From the NCBI GenBank assembly GCA_016200135.1, contig JACQFI010000002.1, positions 1 through 64,000 of the forward strand: 64,000 nucleotides of DNA, given 5' to 3'. The notes under the pieces are model-generated. The model saw only the letters and a program-made list of their open reading frames with translations. It was not told the origin of the DNA and made no database searches. Numbering within the stretch: position 1 is the stretch's first letter; every line of letters begins with the position of its first letter. Below are positions 43,706 through 51,751 of this stretch, one piece after another. This stretch comes from Planctomycetota bacterium (GTDB taxonomy: Bacteria > Planctomycetota > SZUA-567 > H5-PLA8). The position numbers and the translations under genes are program-made.

Positions 43706-46225
43706 ATGCGCTCGAGACGTTCCGTGAGAACCATCCTAATGCCGTCCGCGCTTGGCCTCTTTATGTTCGCGGCCGGCGCATGCTCCGGAGAGGCCGCGCC
43801 CGCAGCGCATCCGGCCGACGGCCCCGAGGTCCGCCACGTCTGCGCGGTCGCGCCCGACATCCTTTCCATCACCTTGCAGGCCGGAACATACGTTCCCAAC
43901 AGCCTAAAGCCCTACGTCCCGCAACCCGGCGACGAGATCGTGGAGGAACCTTCCAAGGAGAAGTTGTGGATCTTCAAGGATGGCAAGGCCGTCGAGGACC
44001 ACGACAAGGCCGTCTTCCGCACCGTGGACGGCAAACGCACCCGCGTAGAGACGCTCTCCCTCGACGGAAAGTCTGTTTACAGGGAAGGCAAGATGTCCGG
44101 CGAGATTCTCGACGAGGCGGCGGCCGATCTCCCAACATCCTATTCCGTACAGTCGTCCGACGACCCCGCCTTCGCCAAGCCGGCCGCCCCGGCCGCGGTC
44201 TTCCGCAAGAGCAAGCCCAACGGCAGCAACACCTACCCCCTGCCCTTCGTCCACACGATCTCGCTGAAGCTGTCCGCGCCGCTCAAGGAAGGCGCCGCGT
44301 ATACCATCCATTTCACGGGCCTGAACACTTCAAAGGAGCGCGTCGCCTACGTTCACGAACCGCGTAAAATTCGCAGCGACGCCGTTCACGCCATCCAGAC
44401 CGGCTACCGGCCCGACGATCCGTACAAGCGCGCCTACCTTTCGATCTGGCTGGGCGCGAGCGCCGCTTCCAAACAGGACGGCGGTTGCACGCTCCGCGCT
44501 GAATCGTTCGAACTGCTCGACGCCGCGAGCGGTAAACCGGTCTTCACCGGCAAGCCGGAGCTCACCAAAGCCGAGGGCGCAAAAGAAGCCATCTGCATCC
44601 ACGAAGAGAAAGACTACCTGCGCACGTCCGCGCAGCGCCTGGATTTCAGCGCCTTCAGCACGCCGGGCGAGTACCGCGTCTACGTGCCGGGCATCGGCGT
44701 GAGCTACCCGTTCCGCATCGCCGCGGACGTCTGGGAGGAACCTTTCAAGACCGCCATGCACGGGATCCTGACGCAGCGCCAAGGCCTCGAGCTCGGGCCG
44801 CCGTTCAGCGAATTCAAGCGTGCCCGCGCCTTTCATCCCGACGACGGAGTCGAGTTCTACCAGCTCACCATCGCGCAGCAGGAGGGCCAGGAAGGCGAGC
44901 GCGGGCAGAATCTGCTCGACCTGGCGAAGGCCGGAAAACTCGAACGTGTCCGTGGCGTATGGGGCGGCTACCAGGACGCGGGCGATTGGGACACGCTCGG
45001 GCATCATCTTAGCCTTACGCACGATCTGCTGGAACTCTACGAACTCAACCCCTCGTACTTCGCGAAAGCGAAACTCGCCTTGCCGCCGGACGAACAGAGT
45101 AACGCGCTGCCCGATCTGCTCGATGAGGCCCTCTGGCAGTTGCCCTGCTTCCGGCGCCTGCAACTCCCCGACGGCAGCGTGCGCGGCGGTTACGGCGAAG
45201 GCTGGGGCGCCCGCCGGGCCGCGACTAGCCCGATGGTCAAGTACGCCGGCATTTACGCGCCCGACCACATCACGACTTACAACTACGCCGCTTGCGCGGC
45301 CAAGGCCGCGCGCATCCTGACCGCCTTCGACAAGAAGCAGGCCGCCGAGTACCTCGAAACGGCTCGGCGCGCGTGGACTTGGGCCGCTGCAAACTCAAAC
45401 GACGAAAATGAGATCTTCCGGCGCTTGAAGAAGCGGGATCCGGGATATCCCGGCCAGGTGAAGAACGCGCGCGTCCTGGCCGCGGTCGAACTCTACGCGG
45501 CCACGCGTGAAGCGGGGTTCCACGAGGCCTTCAAAATGGACTCGGAGCTCTCCAAAGAGAACCCCTCGCGCTACCTCGACCAAGCCGCCGCCGATTTCGC
45601 CTACGCGCGCTTGCCCGACGCTCTGGCCGACGCGGCGTTCAAGAAGCGCGCCATCGCGTTGTTTACTTCCTACGTCGATTACGCCATCGAGTTCAGCCGC
45701 AAGAACGGCTACGAGATCGTCAACGGCTGCCGCACAGACCTGCCCATCATCGGTCCCTGCTGCTACTTCACCTCCCCGGGCGTCTCGGCCGGGTACAACA
45801 TCATTCGCGCCTATGTGCTCTCGCCCAAGCCGGCTTACCTCGCGGCGGCGGTGCAAGCGTGCAACTTCACGCTCGGCGCCAATCCCGACAACCTCTCGTA
45901 CTGCGTAGGCTTGGGGAAAAAGTTCGTCGCGCACCCGCTCAAGCTGGACGCGGCGGTAACGGGCCAACTCCCCGGCCAGCCGGTGGGATACATCCCCTTC
46001 GGCCAGGGCGATGAAGGCGGCAAGATGTGCACAGGCGGAAACGGCTGGGTCGAGAAATGGTATCTGAATTATCAGGCGCCAAAGATGTTTCCCGATTTCT
46101 ACACCTGGCCGGCGCAGGAGTGCTACCTAGACGTCAGCTTCTATGCGATGATGAACGAGAACTGCGTCAACAACACCACCACCTGCGCGGCCTATTACTG
46201 GGGCTTCCTGGCTTCGCGGCAATGA
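43706..46225 (+). CDS. Glycoside hydrolase family 9 (endoglucanase-like), secreted
   Basis: An 839-residue protein. A signal peptide (residues 1-27, SALGLFMFAAGACSGEAAP, with a poor lipobox around Cys26) is followed by about 330 residues with Ig-like, CelD-type N-terminal character (DYLRTSAQRLDFSAFSTPGEYRVYVPG). The catalytic (alpha/alpha)6 barrel begins with VWGGYQDAGDWDTLGHHLSL, whose Asp pair holds the catalytic base. NALPDLLDEALWQL follows, then NFTLGANPDNLSYCVGLG near the end, and YLDVSFYAMMNENCVNNTT where the general acid Glu is expected. GH9 enzymes cut cellulose, xyloglucan or related glucans, or exo-cleave oligosaccharides. AGGCACC precedes the start. It is the last gene of the AraC-linked operon. 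Confidence 0.88.
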   Translation: MRSRRSVRTILMPSALGLFMFAAGACSGEAAPAAHPADGPEVRHVCAVAPDILSITLQAGTYVPNSLKPYVPQPGDEIVEEPSKEKLWIFKDGKAVEDHDKAVFRTVDGKRTRVETLSLDGKSVYREGKMSGEILDEAAADLPTSYSVQSSDDPAFAKPAAPAAVFRKSKPNGSNTYPLPFVHTISLKLSAPLKEGAAYTIHFTGLNTSKERVAYVHEPRKIRSDAVHAIQTGYRPDDPYKRAYLSIWLGASAASKQDGGCTLRAESFELLDAASGKPVFTGKPELTKAEGAKEAICIHEEKDYLRTSAQRLDFSAFSTPGEYRVYVPGIGVSYPFRIAADVWEEPFKTAMHGILTQRQGLELGPPFSEFKRARAFHPDDGVEFYQLTIAQQEGQEGERGQNLLDLAKAGKLERVRGVWGGYQDAGDWDTLGHHLSLTHDLLELYELNPSYFAKAKLALPPDEQSNALPDLLDEALWQLPCFRRLQLPDGSVRGGYGEGWGARRAATSPMVKYAGIYAPDHITTYNYAACAAKAARILTAFDKKQAAEYLETARRAWTWAAANSNDENEIFRRLKKRDPGYPGQVKNARVLAAVELYAATREAGFHEAFKMDSELSKENPSRYLDQAAADFAYARLPDALADAAFKKRAIALFTSYVDYAIEFSRKNGYEIVNGCRTDLPIIGPCCYFTSPGVSAGYNIIRAYVLSPKPAYLAAAVQACNFTLGANPDNLSYCVGLGKKFVAHPLKLDAAVTGQLPGQPVGYIPFGQGDEGGKMCTGGNGWVEKWYLNYQAPKMFPDFYTWPAQECYLDVSFYAMMNENCVNNTTTCAAYYWGFLASRQ

Positions 46226-46258
46226 ACAACCTGGAACCGCGCGGCGGGCGAAGGAAAA

Positions 46259-46873
46259 TTACGGCGGCAGTTTGGAGACGCTATTGGGATTTATGGGGGG
46301 GTGGGGGCGGGCGAGAGTCTCTTCGCGGAGGATTTTCGGCGCGAGGTAGGGCAGTTTGGGCGGCTTTGCCGATTTGGTCGCGGGGGCTTCCACCACGCTT
46401 GCGCGGGGCGCGTGCTTCTGCAGGAGGCCCTGCGTTTCCAGCTCGGCCAGGAACGCTGCGGTCTCGGCCAACACGGCTTCGTTTTGGGCCCGCTCTGTTT
46501 TGGTCTCGCGCTGCGCTGCTGCGTTCAGTGCTGCGTTCTTGGTTTGCACCGCTGCGTTCTTGACCCGCTCCGCTCCGGTCACGGGCGGCACCGCTGTAGT
46601 CTCGGCCCGCAGTGCTTTTGTTTTGGTCTGCACGGCTTTGGTTTCGGGCTGCGCCGCAGCGCTCTCGGTCTTCAGCGTGGCGTCGTCTTGCGCCGCGTTC
46701 GCGAGGGCGCCGGCGATCTGCTCGGGTCTGGCGCCGTTGCGGCACTGCCGCCAGATGTAGGTGGCGGTGGGGTTCAGGGTCCAGACGCGGCCTTGGGCCA
46801 GGTCGACGAGCACGGCCTCGCCGTCGAACTCGTCCCAGGCGATGCCGGGCGCGTGTGTGAAGCAGAAGGCCAT
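46259..46873 (-). CDS. PqqD-like protein with a heptad-repeat insert
   Basis: A 204-residue protein. Residues 1-55 match the start of the PqqD/RiPP-recognition-element fold (WDEFDGEAVLVDLAQGRVWTL, NPTATYIWRQCRNGARP). The expected last helix, ETAAFLAELETQGLLQ, appears only at about 136-152. Between them is an Ala/Thr/Lys-rich array of roughly seven-residue units. The C-terminal 50 residues are Pro/Lys-rich and probably disordered. It starts 3 bp after the stop of the C25 peptidase gene and is surely co-transcribed with it. PqqD-type domains bind peptides for modification. No radical SAM gene is visible, so its partner may be the peptidase itself. Confidence 0.72.
   Translation of the reverse strand: MAFCFTHAPGIAWDEFDGEAVLVDLAQGRVWTLNPTATYIWRQCRNGARPEQIAGALANAAQDDATLKTESAAAQPETKAVQTKTKALRAETTAVPPVTGAERVKNAAVQTKNAALNAAAQRETKTERAQNEAVLAETAAFLAELETQGLLQKHAPRASVVEAPATKSAKPPKLPYLAPKILREETLARPHPPINPNSVSKLPP
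46454..46663 (-). repeat. 21-bp coding tandem repeat inside the PqqD-like gene
   Basis: It encodes about nine degenerate heptads (AAAQPET, KAVQTKT, KALRAET, TAVPPVT, GAERVKN, AAVQTKN, then an 11-residue unit, KTERAQN, EAVLAET). The identity is clearest between KAVQTKT and AAVQTKN. The length is compatible with expansion or contraction of the unit without frame change. Confidence 0.7.
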
Positions 46874-46876
46874 GTC

Positions 46877-49800
46877 TTAAAAATCCCCGTCGGGCGCGCG
46901 CGAGGATACCGCACCGGGGGCCCGATACAAAATCTTGTACCAAGGCCTCGAACCGAAAACCTTCAGCGCCGGGTCCCCGAGCAGGGACTCCGAGCGCGTC
47001 AGGTCGGAATACGAGTCCTCGCCGCGCGCGTGCTTGGCCGCGTACTGCTGCGCTTGCAGCAGTGCGTCGCCCCAGCGCGCGTTGGGCTTGCGGCTCGCCT
47101 GCAGCACTTCCGTCATGAACTCCACCGCCGGCGGCGAATCCAAGTACGTCGTCGTCGCGATCGAGGCCGCGATGCCGCCCTGCGGCTGCGTCAAGAGGTT
47201 CTCCACGAGCGTGTAGTAGCCCGGGTAATTGTGGATGAAGTAGTTCGCCGAGCACGTCGCCTGCAAGAGCACGCAGTTGCCCGTCCACTGCGCGGCCTTC
47301 GGGACATCCAGGATGCGGTCGTTGCTCCACACGCTGCTCGCGCCGTGGCCCACGAACAGCACCACTTCCGCCGCGTGGCTCGCCTGCTGGCGGATGAAAT
47401 CAATAATCTCCGGCTTCTGCAGCGTCACGTTCGCGCCCGTCTCGTGCGTGCGCCCCAGATACGCCTTGGTCCACGCGAACCCGTCCACGCCCTCCTCCAC
47501 GCCGTCGGCCTCGCCCGCGAAGTCGATGCCCTTCGGGTCCAGGCGGTCGGCGACCAGCAGCGCCGGCTGCCCCGACGCGCTCTGCGCGCCCTTGTAGGCC
47601 AGCGTGCGCTGCACGCAGACGTTCAAACCCGCGACCTCGTTCACCGGGAAGCGCCCCACCGCGACTTCCGGATAGCCGCCGCCCAGATCGCCGAATGCCG
47701 CGTCGCTCGGCGCCTGGCTGAAGCGCGTCGTCGCGACCAGGAACGTCGGGCAGAGCGGGTCCAGGTGCACGCCCTCGTAGCCGTGGTAGTCCCAGTTCGT
47801 CCGGCCCACCAGCAGCAGGTAACGAGGGCGCGTATCCCGCACCGCGTTGCGGATGCCTGCGGGGCCGTAGCGCCCGTAACCGTAGGCGTCGAAGAGCTTC
47901 TCCTGATCCACGAACACCGTGTAGAGCCCGTCCAGCACGCGCGCCTGCAGCAGCGGCTGCAGCGCGCTCTTGAATTGTGCCGGGCCCGTCGCCAGGTAGC
48001 GGATCCCCGGCGTCAGGCGCTGGATCAGGCGCTTGTTCAGGCGCAGCACCGGGACGCTCGCGTTCTTCGGGAGCACTTCCAGCGGCGCGTTAGCCGGCGC
48101 GACGAAGCGCGCGGTCCAGGTCCCGTCGAGTTCCTTCCTGGTCTGGAGGCCTACGCTGCGCGGAGATTCGGGGGCGCTCACGTCCAGCACCCACGGTTCC
48201 GCGCTCAAGCCCTTCACTTCGTAGAGCTTCCCGCTCTGCGCGGCGATGGCCGTGCGGCCTTTCAGCGCCTTCGTGTAGGTCAGCTCCAGGCTGTGCAGCA
48301 TGCTGAACTGCACGTCCACGCCCGGCAGCACCGGCGTCTGCAGCTCCACCAGGTTGCTCCCCGCGTGCAGCGCCGCCGCCGGCACGCTGAAGCGCAAGGT
48401 CAGGCCCTGGTTGCCGCCGGTCCAGGTCGTCTCGCCGACGTAGGCGCCGTTCACATAGGCGCAGAGCTTGTGGTCGGGCGCAGCGCCGACTTGCTCCGAG
48501 TAACTATAAAGGAGCACGGCCAGTTCGCCGGCGCCGCTTACGAGGTCCGGCAGGTCGAGGTTAAAGCCTTGGGTGGTCCCGGCGCCCGCATCGGCGTAGA
48601 GGTACTTCGCCGAGAACCACGGCGTGTACGTCAGCGGCTTGTAGCCCCAGTCGAAGTAGACTTCGGGGAACGCCGCCGTGGCCGTCGCGCGCTCGGAACC
48701 GCTGGCGTTTTGCGCGAAGAGGTTGCCCTGCGGCGCCGGGAGCTTGACCGCCATGCGTGCGCCGTACTTCCAGCGCAGGAAGAAGGCGTCCTTGTCCGTG
48801 TACTCGTCCGTATAGCCCGGCGCGAAGAAGCTCAAAGCAGACGCCGTCGCTTCCAGCAGCGCGAGTTCGTGCCCGCCGCGCGTCACCGCGAGCCAGCGCG
48901 GATCGTAGCCCAGCGGCAGCGCGCTGCGCGGGAGCGTCACCAGCCCGCGCTCCTGCGTCACCGCCTTGACCGCCTCGTACGCCCAGGCCGGATCGGTCCA
49001 GCCTTGGGCCAGCTCGCCCACCGCGCTCACCCCGCGCAGCGCCGTCAGCGCCGCGCTCTGCGGCACCAGCGCACTCGCCGGCACCGCGTAAACCTGCGCA
49101 GCCCCCGCGGCCGCGGAACTCGAACTCCCCGCGCGCGCGCCCGACGGCGTCCGCGCCGCAGCCGGCAGCACACGCGCCGTACCCTGGAAGCGTCCGGCCC
49201 CCGCGCCCGGCCACGCCGCGTTCGATCCCGCCCCGCTCGAATTTGCCCCATCCGAGCGCGACGCGCCAAAGCCGAAGTCCGCCCGCCCGCCGAACGCCAG
49301 CGCCTGCACGCGCGCTTCGATCCGCTGCGCGCTGAGATCCGCGTCCCGCGCCTCCGCAAACGCCCGCTCGACCCGGTCCAGCCGCGCCGCGAGCGCCTCC
49401 TTAGAAGGTACGTCCGCCTCCGCCTCGCCCTGCGCCTGCGCGCCATCCAGAGCCTGCGCGGTCCGTTCACCCTGCGCCGCGTGCGCGTAAAACGCCCGCT
49501 CGCCCCGCGTGCTCACGCTCTCGAGCAAATACTCGTAGCGCCCGTCCTCCGTCACACGCTCAAAGAACCGATACGTCTTCGCCGTCACGTTCGTGATGCG
49601 GCCCAGTATCGGCCCCTTCGTCACACGCTCCCACCCGTCCTGCTTCACCTGCGCCTCCGTGTACGCGGCATAGTTCACCGCGCCCACATTGTTCGCAGCG
49701 CCATTGGCCGCTACAACCGCCCCGCCGTCCCCCACCTTCCGCCGCCAAATATGGAACCCCAGATTCTCCAACTCCGACGCGCACTCCCACTCCACCAGCA

Positions 49801-51751
49801 CCCCATCCCCATCCGCCTTCGCCTCAAACCGCTCCACCTTCACCGGCGTGGGGACCGGACTGGCCCAGGCAATTTTGCCGCCACCCGAGATTTGGGAGTC
49901 GGGCGATGTGGTAACGGAATCGGTTCGCGCGGAGATTGGACCGACCCAGCCTGGCGCGGTATTGTTGTCGAGGCCAGAGGTATTTGAGGCGTACCCGTTG
50001 ATGGTGACCGTCACTCCAGTCGTGTTGGTCACGGCATAATTCACGTAGCCCGCGCCGAAGGACGTGTTCTGCAGCGTGAACGCCTGGGCTTTATTGTTGG
50101 TGATGTAGGTGCCCGTGCCGCCGCCGGAGCCTTGATCGAACCAGACGTGGTTCCATTGCGTGATCGTGGTGTTGTCGTTCAGGACGATGCCGCTGGCACT
50201 CAGGTTTTCGATCTTGAGAAACTTGAAATCGACCGCACCCGTCGTTCCGTCGCCGATGACCAGGTTGAACGTACCGGTGCCGCTGGAGAGGTGCGCGTAG
50301 TTGCTGGTCCAATTGGTTCCGGCATTAGCCTGCAGCGTTCCCAGAACGGTGATGGTGTTGCCGTTACTCATCTGCAGGCTGGCGGTGGCGCCCAGCGCCA
50401 AGGTGGCCCCGTTGCTGACCGAGATATCGCCGTTATGCGAGAACGAACCGTCGATTTCCAGCGAGCCCAAGACCACGGAGATCGGTCCGGAGAAGTTAAC
50501 CGTGCCGGTGAGCACCGTCGAGCCCGTGGCGCCGGCCAGGTAGCCGCGGACCATCGAGCCTAAGTCCGGCTGGTAGCCGCCGCCGGAGATATTTCCGCTG
50601 AAGGTCTGCGTTCCGGCATTGTTGTCGAAGCGTAAGCGGCTCTGGTCGTCGATGAAGATATCCGAGGCGAAATTGAACCCGTTGCCTTCAAAGATGAACG
50701 AATGCGCGCTGGCCACCGCGGCCGTCTGGTCCACCCAATAAACCGTCGTCCCCGCTGCGCCCGTGATGCTGTTGCTGGTAAAGGCGAAGTCGTCGCCGTT
50801 GGAGGACGTAAAGTAGCTGGTGGCGGTGATATTGAGCGCGTTGGCAAGAGTGGTCTCCGCGCCGACTCCATAGAGCGTGCCGCCGTTCACCGTCAGCGTG
50901 CCGGTGCCCAGGGCGGTGTCGTTGCTGAGGCGAAGCTGGCTGTTGTCGAGGGCCACGCCGTTCACGGTCGTCGTCGTGCCGCTCGGCTGGACGAGTGTGC
51001 CGCCCGAATAGTTGTTGGAGGACGTGAGCAACAACGTTCCGCCCCCGGTCTTGACGAGCCGGCCCGCGCCGGTAACCAGATTGGTCGCCCCGCCGATGGT
51101 GAGGGTAAAGCCACTATCGACCTGAATAGTACCGTCGACGCCGTTGTTGAGCGTAAAGACGCGCCCCGTATTCATGGTGAAGGTGCCGGCCACTTCCAGC
51201 GTGCCGCCGTTGAAGGTGAGGTCGTTCGCGTTTGCGCCCAGTTGCGCGTTCGTGCTGATCGACAGGATGCCGCCGTCGAGCCGCCAGTTGCCCGTGACGC
51301 TACTCGTATTGTTGAGTTGAACGGTGCCGGATCCGCCTACCACCATCGTACAAGGGTTGCCGCCAACCAAATCGTTGGTGGCGTCGCCGATTTGAAGCAC
51401 GTCCGTGGCAGTAGCTCCGGTTTCAAAATGAACCGTGGCATTCGCGGCCACGGTGATGATGCCGTTGGATCGCGCTGCGCCCGTGCCCTGAATGGTACCG
51501 CCATTATTAAAAGTGATGTTGTTTCCGATGGTGACCCCGGCGATGCCCAAGGTAGCGCCGTTGTTGATAGTAATGACGCTCGTCCCAGCGCCCGTCGCAT
51601 TGCCCACCTGCAGCGTGCCCGCATTGAGCGTCGTGGCGCCCGAGTAGGTGTTCGCGCCGTTCAGGGTCGCGGTGCCTGTGCCCGTCTTGGTCAGGCCGCC
51701 CGTGCCGACGATCACCGATGAGACGGTGAGGTCGCCCGTGTTGGCGTCCAA
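46877..51751 (-). CDS. C-terminal part of giant beta-repeat protein with C25 (gingipain-like) peptidase domain
   Basis: About 1,620 residues remain after a frameshift; the frame is open further upstream to about 51880. The first 600 residues are autotransporter-associated beta-strand repeats (GGLTKTGTGTATLNGANTYSG). A spacer contains ARVEFEWECASELENLGFHIWR-like segments and a Ala/Gly-rich region. The last 370 residues form a C25 cysteine peptidase: RPRYLLLVGRTNWDYHGY, the catalytic His in VVLFVGHGASSVWSND (codon 47345-47347), the catalytic Cys in LLQATCSANYF (47252-47254), and SLLGDPALKVFGSRPW near the end. It stops 17 residues after that with no sorting domain. It is closely followed by the PqqD-like gene. 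Confidence 0.78.
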   Translation of the reverse strand: MDANTGDLTVSSVIVGTGGLTKTGTGTATLNGANTYSGATTLNAGTLQVGNATGAGTSVITINNGATLGIAGVTIGNNITFNNGGTIQGTGAARSNGIITVAANATVHFETGATATDVLQIGDATNDLVGGNPCTMVVGGSGTVQLNNTSSVTGNWRLDGGILSISTNAQLGANANDLTFNGGTLEVAGTFTMNTGRVFTLNNGVDGTIQVDSGFTLTIGGATNLVTGAGRLVKTGGGTLLLTSSNNYSGGTLVQPSGTTTTVNGVALDNSQLRLSNDTALGTGTLTVNGGTLYGVGAETTLANALNITATSYFTSSNGDDFAFTSNSITGAAGTTVYWVDQTAAVASAHSFIFEGNGFNFASDIFIDDQSRLRFDNNAGTQTFSGNISGGGYQPDLGSMVRGYLAGATGSTVLTGTVNFSGPISVVLGSLEIDGSFSHNGDISVSNGATLALGATASLQMSNGNTITVLGTLQANAGTNWTSNYAHLSSGTGTFNLVIGDGTTGAVDFKFLKIENLSASGIVLNDNTTITQWNHVWFDQGSGGGTGTYITNNKAQAFTLQNTSFGAGYVNYAVTNTTGVTVTINGYASNTSGLDNNTAPGWVGPISARTDSVTTSPDSQISGGGKIAWASPVPTPVKVERFEAKADGDGVLVEWECASELENLGFHIWRRKVGDGGAVVAANGAANNVGAVNYAAYTEAQVKQDGWERVTKGPILGRITNVTAKTYRFFERVTEDGRYEYLLESVSTRGERAFYAHAAQGERTAQALDGAQAQGEAEADVPSKEALAARLDRVERAFAEARDADLSAQRIEARVQALAFGGRADFGFGASRSDGANSSGAGSNAAWPGAGAGRFQGTARVLPAAARTPSGARAGSSSSAAAGAAQVYAVPASALVPQSAALTALRGVSAVGELAQGWTDPAWAYEAVKAVTQERGLVTLPRSALPLGYDPRWLAVTRGGHELALLEATASALSFFAPGYTDEYTDKDAFFLRWKYGARMAVKLPAPQGNLFAQNASGSERATATAAFPEVYFDWGYKPLTYTPWFSAKYLYADAGAGTTQGFNLDLPDLVSGAGELAVLLYSYSEQVGAAPDHKLCAYVNGAYVGETTWTGGNQGLTLRFSVPAAALHAGSNLVELQTPVLPGVDVQFSMLHSLELTYTKALKGRTAIAAQSGKLYEVKGLSAEPWVLDVSAPESPRSVGLQTRKELDGTWTARFVAPANAPLEVLPKNASVPVLRLNKRLIQRLTPGIRYLATGPAQFKSALQPLLQARVLDGLYTVFVDQEKLFDAYGYGRYGPAGIRNAVRDTRPRYLLLVGRTNWDYHGYEGVHLDPLCPTFLVATTRFSQAPSDAAFGDLGGGYPEVAVGRFPVNEVAGLNVCVQRTLAYKGAQSASGQPALLVADRLDPKGIDFAGEADGVEEGVDGFAWTKAYLGRTHETGANVTLQKPEIIDFIRQQASHAAEVVLFVGHGASSVWSNDRILDVPKAAQWTGNCVLLQATCSANYFIHNYPGYYTLVENLLTQPQGGIAASIATTTYLDSPPAVEFMTEVLQASRKPNARWGDALLQAQQYAAKHARGEDSYSDLTRSESLLGDPALKVFGSRPWYKILYRAPGAVSSRAPDGDF

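Noticed and set aside
46301-49987. Very long open frame (about 1,230 codons) on the plus strand opposite the C25 peptidase gene
   Set aside because: It is antisense to a gene with clear catalytic motifs, is extremely rich in Arg, Ala and Val as expected for a GC-rich shadow frame, and has no ribosome-binding site or family similarity.
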